Source: RGIG3701 sp030530205 (GTDB taxonomy: Bacteria; Planctomycetota; Planctomycetia; Pirellulales; Thermoguttaceae). Taken from it: a stretch of 64,000 nt of DNA. The DNA lies in contig JAUMVK010000007.1 in assembly GCA_030530205.1 (NCBI GenBank), positions 1-64,000 on the forward strand, given 5' to 3'. The notes beneath the pieces were generated by a model that ran no database searches, had not been told where the DNA came from, and saw only the letters and a list, made by a program, of their open reading frames with translations. Shown here one piece after another: positions 22,790-32,087 of this stretch. Both the position numbers and the translations under genes were made by a program. How positions within the stretch are numbered: the first letter of the stretch is position 1; every line of letters begins with the position of its first letter.

Positions 22790-24853
22790 ATGAAAAAATC
22801 CCTCCCCATTTTGACATTCATTCTGCTTCTTGCCGCGGCGGTCGTGCAGGCCGAAGTGCCGGAAAGCCTTCAGAAAAACCTTCTGCCGGAAGAAATGACA
22901 TCCGGCGAAAGAACGTTTGCCCCCAAAGAAATGGTCTTCGAGTGGCTTCTTCCCCAGATCGAGGCCGCTGAGGCGAAGCGGCGCGCCGACTACGAAGCCA
23001 TGAAAACCCCTGAGCAGATCGCCGAGTACCAGGCCCGCATGAAGAAAAACTTCATCGACGCGATCGGCGGTTTCCCGGAACGGACGCCGCTCAACGCGAA
23101 AATCACCGGGAAAATCGAAGGCCCTGAATTCACGATCGAAAAGGTCCTCTTTGAGTCCCAGCCCGGTCTGTACGTCACGGCCAATCTTTACCTTCCGAAC
23201 GAGGCGAAATACCCGAAGCCGTGGAACGGCGTGGTCGTGGTCTGCGGGCACAGCCACAACGGGAAGGGGTACGAGAATTACCAGCGGGTCACCGCGCTGC
23301 ACGCCCTGAACGGCATCGCCGCGATGATCGTCGATCCGATCGACCAGGGGGAACGCTTCCAGAATATTGACCCGGTTGCGAAGAAAGAACTCTCCGCGAG
23401 CGTCCACGGGCACAATCTCCTCGGGATCGGCTCGATCCTTCTCGGGCGGAACACCGCGATGTTCGAGATCTGGGACGCCATGCGGGCGTTCGACTACATG
23501 CAGACCCGCGACGACATTCGGCACGAAAATCTCGGTCTGGCCGGTCTTTCCGGAGGCGGAACGCAGACTTCCTACGTGATGGCGCTCGAGGACCGGGTCG
23601 ATGTGGCGTGCACCTGCTGCTACACCTGCTCACTGTACGGCCTGATGAAGATGAATGAGACTCAGGACGCGGAGCAGAATATTTTTGGCCAGGCCGCCTT
23701 TGGGATGGACCACGCCGACTACTGCATGATGCGCGCGCCGAAGCCGACGTTTTTCGGGACGGCGACGAAAGATTTCTTCCCGATCGAAATGGGCTGGGAG
23801 AGTTTCCGTGACGCCAAACGCCTTTACTCCCGGATGGGTTACGGGAACCAGGTCGATTTGACCGAGACGGATAATTCGCACGGTTACGACAAAACGCTCC
23901 GTGAGGCGACCGTCCGCTTCATGCTGCGTTTCCTTGACCATCGCGAAGCGCCGATTTTCGAGCCGGAATGGCTGCAGGCGCACACAGATGAGGAAATTCA
24001 AGTCACTCCGGAAGGGTTCACGATGCTACTCAACGGAGCCCGCTCGACGTTCGATCTGAATCGTGACTACGCGAAGCAGCTCGCCGCGGCCCGCAAGCCG
24101 ATCGATGCCGGGACCGTTGCGAAGATCCGCGAGCTGGCCAAAGTCCGTGATGTGAAAGAGTTCGGCGAAATGAAAGTCCAGGCACTCGGCGAGGAAAAAC
24201 TCGGCGGTCTGACCGTGAAAAAACTCGTTCTGGAGCCGGAACCGGGGATTTCGCTCCCCGCGCTGCTGGTTCAGGCCGCGGATGCTCCGGAAAAGACGGA
24301 CGTGGTGCTTTATGTGAGCGACTCTGGCAAAACGGCCGGGTGGGATGAAAATATTCTGCCGCTGGTGAAGGCCGGGAAGTCCGTGCTGACCGTCGATCTG
24401 CGCGGCTACGGCGAGACACACTCTTTTGCTGACGCGAAACGGCAGTACTACCGCAACGAGTTCCTCGGCACGGACGGAAAAGAATTTTACATCGCGTACA
24501 ATCTAGGGAAAACGTTCGTCGGTTACCGTACGGACGACCTGCTCGCCGTCACGCGGTGGCTCAAGGCCCAGAGTTTCTGCGCCAACGTAGAACTGTACGG
24601 CCTTTCGGAAGCGTGTATCCCGGTACTTCACGCGGCGGTTTTGGAAAAGGCGGCGGGGACGTACTCGCATGTGACGGTGGAGAATTGCCTCGTTTCCTGG
24701 ACCAACACGGTGGAAAACGGCGGGCACTCCAACACGCCGCTCGTCAGCACGGTCCACGGCGCACTGAAGGTTTACGACCTCCCGGAAATGCGGGACTTTT
24801 TGGGCGACTCGCTGACGGTAAAGTCTCTGAAAGACGCGAACCTGAAGAAATAG
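22790..24853 (+). CDS. Secreted double-domain alpha/beta hydrolase (acetyl xylan esterase-like)
   Basis: A 687-residue exported hydrolase. A signal peptide (MKKSLPILTFILLLAAAVVQ) leads into an alpha/beta-hydrolase domain with VVVCGHSHNGKGYENYQ, a nucleophile elbow GLSGGGTQT near residue 253 and a late histidine (ETDNSHGYDK). Residues about 470-687 look like a second, divergent hydrolase domain (VVLYVSDSGKTAG, then YGLSEACIPVLHAA). Planctomycete enzymes of this type remove acyl groups from plant polysaccharides, so esterase activity is likely. I start it at 22790 because an N-terminal signal peptide begins there. Confidence 0.8.
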   Translation: MKKSLPILTFILLLAAAVVQAEVPESLQKNLLPEEMTSGERTFAPKEMVFEWLLPQIEAAEAKRRADYEAMKTPEQIAEYQARMKKNFIDAIGGFPERTPLNAKITGKIEGPEFTIEKVLFESQPGLYVTANLYLPNEAKYPKPWNGVVVVCGHSHNGKGYENYQRVTALHALNGIAAMIVDPIDQGERFQNIDPVAKKELSASVHGHNLLGIGSILLGRNTAMFEIWDAMRAFDYMQTRDDIRHENLGLAGLSGGGTQTSYVMALEDRVDVACTCCYTCSLYGLMKMNETQDAEQNIFGQAAFGMDHADYCMMRAPKPTFFGTATKDFFPIEMGWESFRDAKRLYSRMGYGNQVDLTETDNSHGYDKTLREATVRFMLRFLDHREAPIFEPEWLQAHTDEEIQVTPEGFTMLLNGARSTFDLNRDYAKQLAAARKPIDAGTVAKIRELAKVRDVKEFGEMKVQALGEEKLGGLTVKKLVLEPEPGISLPALLVQAADAPEKTDVVLYVSDSGKTAGWDENILPLVKAGKSVLTVDLRGYGETHSFADAKRQYYRNEFLGTDGKEFYIAYNLGKTFVGYRTDDLLAVTRWLKAQSFCANVELYGLSEACIPVLHAAVLEKAAGTYSHVTVENCLVSWTNTVENGGHSNTPLVSTVHGALKVYDLPEMRDFLGDSLTVKSLKDANLKK

Positions 24854-25000
24854 GGAAGGTTCTTTCAGATCCGGCCTGAAAAAGATTTTGAGGAAAGAGC
24901 TTCTTCGGTGGTTCTTTCCTCTAATTTTAGTGGCTCATCCGGTAACTGCGTACCGGAAAAATAATTAAAACACGGCCAGGTCCAGTGTATGTTTTTTTGT

Positions 25001-25118
25001 CTCACGCGGAGATGCGGAGCCGCGGAGTTTTTGGTAGGGAAGTTTGGAACCCATAAAGCCGTTGACCATTTGCGCAAACCATTCCTGAATCCTCCGCGCC
25101 TCCGCATCTCCGCGTGAG
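25001..25118. repeat. Inverted-repeat element with CTCACGCGGAGATGCGGAG ends
   Basis: The arms at 25001-25027 and 25092-25118 are inverse complements over 27 bp with a single mismatch, enclosing 64 bp of unpaired sequence. No ORF is present. Confidence 0.88.
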
Positions 25119-25146
25119 GCCTGATTCTCCCAAGCGCTGAATGATG

Positions 25147-25269
25147 TTTTTAAGCCGCAAAGGGCGCAAAGAGTTTTTTCTTGTTACCGATCAGTGCGCC
25201 CCACACTTAAATCTTGATCATTTTAACATTTCTCCTCTTTGCGTCCTTTGCGTTCTTTGCGGCTTAAAA
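25147..25269. repeat. Inverted-repeat element with CGCAAAG phrases
   Basis: The left arm (25147-25173) reads TTTTAAGCCGCAAAG then GGCGCAAAGAG. The right arm (25235-25269) is the inverse with one extra 9-bp AACGCAAAG unit. About 61 bp lie between. No ORF is present. The difference in unit number between arms suggests slippage of the 9-bp phrase. Confidence 0.85.
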
Positions 25270-25586
25270 TGATTTTGTTTGACCGCTTTGACTGGAACTG
25301 CAAAACAAGAGGGCAAAACACAGGGCTTATGGTTTTTGCGATGGAAAACTTCAAGCTGAAAAAACTGGGGCACAAAAGGGACCGGTACGCACTTGTCGGA
25401 TAAACCATTTTAGTTGAAGTACAGTGGTTTTCCCATCTTTTTTGGATTTTCATCTATTTTTTCAGAAAAAATTTCCATCCTCTCGCTCCCCCCGCTTGCA
25501 AAAAACTTAAAACGTGGTAGAATACAATATAATATTTTAGTGTCATTTTTGGGGTATGCGCTAATTCATTGATCAAACAAAATATC

Positions 25587-26990
25587 ATGTCCGAAGAACC
25601 AGTAGTACAAAACGAAAATTCAGAAGCCACTTCCGCCCTTCCCGTTATTTCGCCGGCAAAGCGTAAACAGCTTCAAAAAACGTTTGAACTTGGTATGCAA
25701 AAGCATAACCAGAAAAACTATGATTATGCGACGGAGCTTTTGTTGGCGTGTGCATGTGCGGATCCTGGCAATGCGGCTTATGTTCAGGGTTTGCTGAATC
25801 ACCTCAAAGACAAATACGAAAAATCCAGGGGCAAAGGTCATCCGATGGCTTTCCTGAAACTCCTGGGTCCCAAGGGCGCTATCAAAAAAGCAAAGGCTAA
25901 AAAAGACTGGGCGGCCGCAATGGAAGCCGGTTATAAGGGCCTTGTTTGGAATCCCTGGGATTTCAACGTCCTCAGTATGATGGTCGAAGCCGGGCAGGAA
26001 TTGGGTTTGACGGATGTTCCGCTCCTTCTGCTTAAAATGGCATTGGAAGGAAACCCGAAGGATATTAATATCAACCGTTTCTGCGGCACGAAGCTCGAAG
26101 AACTCGGTCGTATTAACGAAGCGTACCAGTGTTGGCGCCGTGTGAGTGAAATGAAGCCGGGCGATAAAGAGACGGAAGCCGTACTTTCCCGTCTGACCAT
26201 CGCTCGAACCATCAAGGAAACCGGTTACTCTGCCGCTCCGGCCAAATCTGCCAGTGCCAAGGTGGTGGCGAAGGACGCTTCGGGCGCTACGATGGAAATG
26301 ACGCACGAGGAACTCCTTGAGGAACAGATCAAGCACAATCCGAAAAACGCTTCGACCTACATCGAACTGGCGGACATTCACATTCAGGTCGAGCATTTCG
26401 ACAAAGCAGAAGACGTTCTCAAGCGTGGTGTGAAAAACTGTGGTCCCGGCGATGGGATGCAGGACAAGCTGGAGGACGTTCAAATCCGCCGTATGCGTCA
26501 GAAGATGTCCAAGGTGGACCGTGCGAGCGACGAGTGGAAGAAGCTGCGACTCGAAATGAACGAAACCGAGCTGGGTATTTGGAAGAACCGCTGCGAACGT
26601 TACCCGAACAACCTGGGCTTCAAGTATGACCTTGGTCTTCGTTATCAGATGAAGGGTGATAACGACGAAGCGATCAAACAGTTCCAGATTTCCAAAAAGG
26701 AACCGCGCCGTGCCGGTCTTTCGTGCCTCGCACTGGGGCAGTGTTTCCAGGCCATTAAGCAGTACAGTCTGGCGATGGCGAACTATCAGGAAGCAATCGA
26801 GAAGATCCCGGATCGTGACGCGGATAACCGCAAGAAAGCGTATTATTTGGCTGGTAAACTTTCTCTTTCGCTGAACGAGCTTGACCGTGCGAATGAGTTC
26901 CTCGCCAAATTGGCCGACATTGATTTCAGTTACAAAGACGTTTCGGAGCTTCTCGCCAAAGTGGAAGCGCAGAGGAACGCCGAGAATTGA
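25587..26990 (+). CDS. Tetratricopeptide repeat protein
   Basis: A 467-residue cytosolic protein dominated by TPR-like helical pairs, for example NYDYATELLLACACADPGN, STYIELADIHIQVEHFDKA and YDLGLRYQMKGDNDEAIKQ. There is no signal peptide. The N-terminal 25 residues are acidic and a linker near residues 220-240 is Ala/Lys-rich. Specific partners are unknown. It starts a plus-strand run with rpsT and coaD. I use the ATG at 25587 (MSEEPVVQNENSE) instead of an upstream TTG. Confidence 0.82.
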   Translation: MSEEPVVQNENSEATSALPVISPAKRKQLQKTFELGMQKHNQKNYDYATELLLACACADPGNAAYVQGLLNHLKDKYEKSRGKGHPMAFLKLLGPKGAIKKAKAKKDWAAAMEAGYKGLVWNPWDFNVLSMMVEAGQELGLTDVPLLLLKMALEGNPKDININRFCGTKLEELGRINEAYQCWRRVSEMKPGDKETEAVLSRLTIARTIKETGYSAAPAKSASAKVVAKDASGATMEMTHEELLEEQIKHNPKNASTYIELADIHIQVEHFDKAEDVLKRGVKNCGPGDGMQDKLEDVQIRRMRQKMSKVDRASDEWKKLRLEMNETELGIWKNRCERYPNNLGFKYDLGLRYQMKGDNDEAIKQFQISKKEPRRAGLSCLALGQCFQAIKQYSLAMANYQEAIEKIPDRDADNRKKAYYLAGKLSLSLNELDRANEFLAKLADIDFSYKDVSELLAKVEAQRNAEN

Positions 26991-27103
26991 CGAATAATGA
27001 AAAACGAATGACGGAAAATTTGACTTCGTAGTTCGTGTTTCATTCAAATTACATTTTTTGATTTAAATTTCATTTATTTTTACAGGAGCGATTTCGACGA
27101 ATC

Positions 27104-27376
27104 ATGCCGAATATTAAGAGCGCTAAAAAACGTCTTCGTCAGAACGAAGCCAGAAAAGTTACCAATCTTGCCATCAAACGCACGCTGCGTCGCAACTGCC
27201 GCAGTGTTCGTGAAGCCGTTGCCGCCGGAAATATCGAGTTGGCCGAGACGAACTTCCGTCTTGCCTGCAAGAATCTTGACCGTGCAGCTTCCAAGAAAAT
27301 CATTCACAAGAATACGGTTTCACGTCTGAAGTCTCGTCTTTCCGCGTGCATCAAAGCCGCCAAGAATGCTGAGTGA
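27104..27376 (+). CDS. rpsT: 30S ribosomal protein S20
   Basis: Primary 16S rRNA-binding protein of the small subunit. The 90-residue, highly basic sequence starts MPNIKSAKKRLRQNEARK. It keeps the family pattern (NIKSAKKR, then KNTVSRLKSRL and a C-terminal basic helix). The start is unambiguous. The AGGAG upstream is about 15 nt from the ATG, a little far for a standard site. Confidence 0.96.
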   Translation: MPNIKSAKKRLRQNEARKVTNLAIKRTLRRNCRSVREAVAAGNIELAETNFRLACKNLDRAASKKIIHKNTVSRLKSRLSACIKAAKNAE

Positions 27377-27497
27377 GCAAGAATTGATCCTTATACGTTT
27401 TATCCTTCGGGGCGATACTTTATGTGTCGTCCCGGGAAAACGTTGGATTTATGTATAGGGATCCAGTCTTTAAGTGTACTTCTATGGAAATCCTCTC

Positions 27498-28007
27498 ATG
27501 AGCAAACCCAGTATCGCGATTTATCCAGGTTCATTTGATCCCATCACGCTTGGTCACTTGGACATTATGGAGCGTGCAAGCCGAATTTTTGACAAACTGA
27601 TCGTTGGAATAGGGGTAAATCTCGAGAAAAAGCATCTTTTTACGACTGAAGAGCGCATTGAACAAATCAAACTTTCGACGAGTCATCTTCCGAACGTGGA
27701 AATTCGGACATTTAATGGCTTGGCAGTTCGGTTTGTTGAAGAGTGCGGGGCGAACATCATGATCCGCGGCGTACGTCCCATTACGGACATTCCGGCGGAA
27801 CTCACCATGATGATGGCCAACCGTCATCTCTCAAGTAAAGTAGAAACGCTTTTCATGATTGCGGACGGTGATTTGGCGCACGTTTCCAGCTCACTCATCA
27901 AGCAGATCGCGGGACTGGCCGACCGTGGAGAATTACGGAAGTTTCTGCCTGAGCCGGTGGTTCCGTACGTGGAAGCAAAATTTCAAAAGACGGATTCAGA
28001 CCGTTAA
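27498..28007 (+). CDS. coaD: Phosphopantetheine adenylyltransferase
   Basis: Catalyses the ATP-dependent adenylylation of 4'-phosphopantetheine, the penultimate step of CoA synthesis. The 169-residue product has the nucleotidyltransferase motif YPGSFDPITLGHLDI at residues 8-22, RGVRPITDIPAE near 92, and the C-terminal VSSSLIKQIAGLADRGELRKFLP. A start at 27498 (MSKPSIAIYPG) is preferred; the upstream ATG adds a non-homologous segment. It works in the same pathway as panC and coaX in this window. Confidence 0.96.
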   Translation: MSKPSIAIYPGSFDPITLGHLDIMERASRIFDKLIVGIGVNLEKKHLFTTEERIEQIKLSTSHLPNVEIRTFNGLAVRFVEECGANIMIRGVRPITDIPAELTMMMANRHLSSKVETLFMIADGDLAHVSSSLIKQIAGLADRGELRKFLPEPVVPYVEAKFQKTDSDR

Positions 28008-28056
28008 ATGCAGGAACGCAGACAGAAAAAGCGAATGAGTCACGAATTCTGAAAGG

Positions 28057-28101
28057 CCTCGGCTGGCATTCAGCGCAATGCCGAGGTCGGTCTTTTTAAT
28101 A
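28057..28101 (+). terminator. Intrinsic terminator after coaD
   Basis: GGCCTCGGC and GCCGAGGTC can pair, with an alternative inner GGCATT/AATGCC stem, followed by CTTTTTAAT. It separates coaD from the BamA gene. Confidence 0.8.
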
Positions 28102-28231
28102 ATCTCGCCAAATCTTTTTCAAAAAGATGAAAAACCTCTAAATCTCTCTTGATTTATTTGGTTCTTTTGTGTATTAATTCGTTAATGTGTAAATTTCTCC
28201 AACAGGAATTAACAATACGACGGAATCGTTC

Positions 28232-31200
28232 ATGACGCGAACGCAATCGAACAAAACAGAACGAAAAACGCTCCAAACCCTATGGTCCGAGTTTGGATTC
28301 GGCTTGGTGTGCCTTTTCGTGATTTCCTTCCTGCTGGTTCATCTGGCAGGTACGGGTGTGCGTGCGGACGTTGGAGCGCCTTCCGCCTATTATATGCCGA
28401 AGGACCCTGCAAATATTCAGCCGGGAACGTTCAGCCCCGAGGGGAATTTCTCAAATGCCTCACAGGGGAATGGCGGAACGCAAAAGTCTGAAGAAGTTTC
28501 CGATCCGGGCGACCTTCTTTCCGCCAGGAGCCAAAACTCTCCCGGAAGTGCCGAGCTTTCTGCCGGGAGAAACCGTCAGGAGGATATTTTGCCGGAAACG
28601 TCCGCTATGGAAATCGCTCCGGTAAACACTCCGGTCGGTGCGGACGCGGAGTCCATTCTGACTGGAAACGACCAGCCTGTGGGGGCTTTGCCTTCGGAAC
28701 AGACACTTGATTCCGCTTCAGCAGCGCAGCCGGAAAATGCTCTGACTAAAGGAAACGAGCATGAGGGAAAAACGATCGTGGACGTTCAAATCATTGGAAA
28801 TGAACGTCACACGACCGAAAAAATTATGCAGCAGATCCACATGCGCCAGGGACATACGTTCAAATCGATGAACCTTGACGAAGATATTCTGCGGCTGAAC
28901 CAGTCGCGTCTCTTTACGCTTGTGGAACCTTATATTCGTTCGGTTCCAGGCGGTGTCATCGTCATGTTTAAGGTGAAGGAACGCCCGGTTCTGCGTTACC
29001 TGCGTTTTCAGGGAAACGGCGGCATCATGATTGGAACGCTCGAAAAAGAGTGCGGACTGGTCACGGGCAAGCCATTCAGCCCGTATGATGTGGAAGAGGG
29101 ACGAAAAAAACTCGAAACATTTTACCATTCCCGAGGATTTGCGCGTGTTTCGATCAAGACGATCCAGGGTGACCAGCAGGGCGACCCCGGCGTCATTTAC
29201 CTTATTAATCCCGGTCCGAAACTCCGAATCGGCAAAACAACATTCATTGGAAACAAAATCACCTCTGCTGCGCGTCTGAAAACCGTCATTCAGAGTAAAC
29301 CTGGTTTCCTTTGGCTCTTTAAAGGGGAACTTCAGGAAGAAAGCCTTCAGAACGATATTCAGGCGCTGGAAGATTATTACCGCCGCCTCGGTTTCTTCTA
29401 CGCGAGAATTGGCCGTAAGGTAAAAAGAACGAGCGAAGATGGCTGGAACGACGTGACGTTCGTGATCAATGAAGGTCCGCAGGCGAAAATCCGTCAGATT
29501 CGGTTTGTCGGCAACTCCAAGTTCGCTTCGGAAATGTTGATGAGCGACATGGAAATCGAAGAAGGAAGAGCCTACAATAAAGACCGGCTCGACCTGAGCA
29601 TCGTGAAAGTCCGACGCCGTTACGGGCGCGAAGGGTACGTTTTCGCGAACATCAACGCCGAGGCGAAGATCCTCGACGATCCGGGCCAGTGCGACATCGT
29701 GTTCTCGATTCAGGAAGGTAAAATTTACCGCGTTGGCAGGGTAAACGTTCTGATTGAAGGTGAATTCCCACACACTCAGATTTCCACGGTTTTGAACCGA
29801 TTGTCAGTCAAACCGGGCGATCTGGTAAACGTCAACGAACTTCAGCAGTCGGAACGCCGTATTCGCGCCTCACAGCTTTTCGCGACAGACCAGGCACAGG
29901 GCAAAATGCCGAAGATCGTTTATTCTCCGCCGGAACTTGCACAGGAAGCGGAAGTCGCGGCTCAAGTTGGCTCGAAAGCGGATGCTTCCGGAACAACGGA
30001 CCATCGTCAGCCACAAAATGGTTCCGCGGGAAGTGCGTCCACCTCGGCAGGAAAAGCCAGCGTCGGCGGTGGAGCAGGCCGTGACGCGGTTTCCGGTACG
30101 CATTCCGTGCTGAAACAGACCGTCGCTGACGTGGAAGAAGATTTCCAGCTCGGCCAGAACGAGGCCCTTTTGGACGTGAACATTCATACGATCATGCGCC
30201 CGAAAGAATCTTCTGATACGACAGATGAAACATCCGGGGAAAACCTTGCCGGAGAGAATTCTGACGATCCCGAAATGGAAAAGTACTGGTGCATGGAATT
30301 TGTGGACCGTGAAAGCGGGGAAACGTTCCGTACGTACGAATTCCCGGAAAGCGACGCGGATTTGTACCTGAATGGTCGTGTCAGTGTTTCCAATGACGAT
30401 CCGTCTTATGCTTCCAGACCGGTGAATTTCCGCGAAACCTCGCAGCCGGTCACGCGTATCGTACATTACCCGAATTCTACGGGAGGACAGGCCGCTTCGG
30501 GGTCGGTTCCACTGACACGCATCGAGGTTGCTGAGGATGAGGAACTGAGCGGTACAACATCTGCCGGGCAGACGTCACAGCAGACCAATGCGCCGGAATG
30601 GGCTTCACAGGCATCTGCTGAAGCCGCTCCAGCGGAACAGGTTGCGGATGTGTATCCGCGTACCGGTCAAATGATGTCTCCTCCGCCGCAGCCGGGAATC
30701 AACAATACCGACGTGACGCCATACACGCAGCCCATAGGTGATCCATCAATGGACGGTTACACTCTGGGTGACTGGCAGAGACAGAGCCTTCCGATTACCG
30801 CCGAGATGGAAGAAACGACAACAGGCCGAGTGATGTTTTCGCTGGGCGTCAGTTCTGACTCCGGTCTGGTTGGTTCCGTGGTCGTGGATGAGCAAAACTT
30901 TGATATTCGTCGTTGGCCCACCAGATGGAGCGATATTAAAAACGGCACTTCCTGGCGCGGCCGCGGTCAGCACTTCCGTTTGGAAGCGACCCCCGGTACA
31001 GAAGTTTCCCGTTATGTCGTGAGCTTTGACGAACCGTACCTCTTTAACTCGCAAATCGGTTTGGGAATGAGCGCGATGTACTACGAGCGCAACTACAAAC
31101 CGTGGGATGAACGTCGAATTGGTGGCCAGTTCAATCTGAGCCGCGCACTTACACACGATATGCGGGCGTACCTCGGTTTCCGCGGTTACGATGTGAAAGT

Positions 31201-31855
31201 TTACCATCCGTGCAGCCCAACACCGGATCGAGTCGCCGCCGCGCTGGGTCACTCCCAGCTTTATGGATTCAGCCTGCGCCTGGTTCAGGACCGCCGTGAC
31301 AGCGCTTACCTCGCGACGGAAGGTTATTACGCCTCACTGGAATTTGAGCAGGTCATTGGAACTTACGTGTATCCGCGTTTCAACGCCCAGTTTAAAAAGT
31401 ACTGGCTACTCTACGAACGCGCCGATATGTCAGGGCGTAACGTACTGAGCTTTACCTCCAGTTTCTCCTGGACGGGCGATAACACGCCGATTTACGAGTC
31501 CTACTTCGCTGGTGGTTCCTCAACGATCCGCGGTTTCGAGTATCGTGGGGTTTCCCCGCGCCAGTACGGTTACACCGTTGGTGGAAATGTGATGCTCCTG
31601 GCCTCGCTGGAGTATCTGTTCCCGATCACGGCCGACGATATGATCCGTGGCGTCATTTTCTGCGATACAGGTACGGTTGAGTCTGACCTGAAGCATTGGA
31701 ACAGTAACTACCGTGTTACACTTGGCGCCGGTTTCCGTATTTCGATGCCGATGCTTGGTCCGGCACCGATGGCGCTTGACTTTGGTTTCCCGATTTGCCA
31801 GGAAGACGGCGACGAGAAAGAGGTATTCAGCTTCACGATGGGGCTTCAGCGGTAA
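28232..31855 (+). CDS. bamA: Outer membrane assembly protein BamA (Omp85), unusually long
   Basis: Omp85-family insertase that folds beta-barrel proteins into the outer membrane. It is 1207 residues long, against about 800 in proteobacteria. A long N-terminus has a signal anchor near residues 22-48 and a polar low-complexity stretch to about 180. Tandem POTRA domains follow (about 183-560, beginning TIVDVQIIGNERHTTEKIMQQ). A polar, disordered-looking insertion occupies about 565-860. The C-terminal barrel (about 865-1207) contains the IRGFEYRG motif and ends FSFTMGLQR, without the usual terminal aromatic residue. The DUF11 protein downstream is also envelope-directed. Confidence 0.9.
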   Translation: MTRTQSNKTERKTLQTLWSEFGFGLVCLFVISFLLVHLAGTGVRADVGAPSAYYMPKDPANIQPGTFSPEGNFSNASQGNGGTQKSEEVSDPGDLLSARSQNSPGSAELSAGRNRQEDILPETSAMEIAPVNTPVGADAESILTGNDQPVGALPSEQTLDSASAAQPENALTKGNEHEGKTIVDVQIIGNERHTTEKIMQQIHMRQGHTFKSMNLDEDILRLNQSRLFTLVEPYIRSVPGGVIVMFKVKERPVLRYLRFQGNGGIMIGTLEKECGLVTGKPFSPYDVEEGRKKLETFYHSRGFARVSIKTIQGDQQGDPGVIYLINPGPKLRIGKTTFIGNKITSAARLKTVIQSKPGFLWLFKGELQEESLQNDIQALEDYYRRLGFFYARIGRKVKRTSEDGWNDVTFVINEGPQAKIRQIRFVGNSKFASEMLMSDMEIEEGRAYNKDRLDLSIVKVRRRYGREGYVFANINAEAKILDDPGQCDIVFSIQEGKIYRVGRVNVLIEGEFPHTQISTVLNRLSVKPGDLVNVNELQQSERRIRASQLFATDQAQGKMPKIVYSPPELAQEAEVAAQVGSKADASGTTDHRQPQNGSAGSASTSAGKASVGGGAGRDAVSGTHSVLKQTVADVEEDFQLGQNEALLDVNIHTIMRPKESSDTTDETSGENLAGENSDDPEMEKYWCMEFVDRESGETFRTYEFPESDADLYLNGRVSVSNDDPSYASRPVNFRETSQPVTRIVHYPNSTGGQAASGSVPLTRIEVAEDEELSGTTSAGQTSQQTNAPEWASQASAEAAPAEQVADVYPRTGQMMSPPPQPGINNTDVTPYTQPIGDPSMDGYTLGDWQRQSLPITAEMEETTTGRVMFSLGVSSDSGLVGSVVVDEQNFDIRRWPTRWSDIKNGTSWRGRGQHFRLEATPGTEVSRYVVSFDEPYLFNSQIGLGMSAMYYERNYKPWDERRIGGQFNLSRALTHDMRAYLGFRGYDVKVYHPCSPTPDRVAAALGHSQLYGFSLRLVQDRRDSAYLATEGYYASLEFEQVIGTYVYPRFNAQFKKYWLLYERADMSGRNVLSFTSSFSWTGDNTPIYESYFAGGSSTIRGFEYRGVSPRQYGYTVGGNVMLLASLEYLFPITADDMIRGVIFCDTGTVESDLKHWNSNYRVTLGAGFRISMPMLGPAPMALDFGFPICQEDGDEKEVFSFTMGLQR

Positions 31856-31902
31856 ATTTGGGACTCGTTTCTGTGCCATCACCAAAAAGTTCTTAAAAGA
31901 GA

Positions 31903-31952
31903 GACCTCCCGTGGGAACGTGATTTCAAAATGTTCCTTCATTTTGGGAGGTC
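31903..31952. terminator. Stem-loop after bamA
   Basis: Outer arms GACCTCCC (31903-31910) and GGGAGGTC (31945-31952), with inner GGAAC/GTTCC arms. There is no T run directly after it, so it may be an RNA 3'-end stabiliser or a weak terminator. Confidence 0.5.
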
Positions 31953-32087
31953 ATTCCCCAAAAGATTCAAAAGTTCTGTTTTTGCGGATTAATCGAGTAA
32001 AAATCCTGAATTTTCTGTAAAAAATTTCCCCCGGCTCCTTCCCAGCAAGACATTTATGTGCTAAAATTAAACTGGAGGGAGTGTGTG

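Larger units (their letters stand above)
24854..25586. other. Gene-free region with two inverted-repeat elements
   Basis: About 730 bp without a convincing gene. It contains the two elements listed separately (25001-25118 and 25147-25269). The final 100 bp are AT-rich and probably include the promoter of the TPR gene (TAGAAT near 25518). Confidence 0.6.

Noticed and set aside
25620..27047. 475-residue minus-strand ORF opposite the TPR gene
   Set aside because: The plus strand has clear TPR periodicity, whereas the minus-strand product has no recognisable domain and is low in sensible structure.
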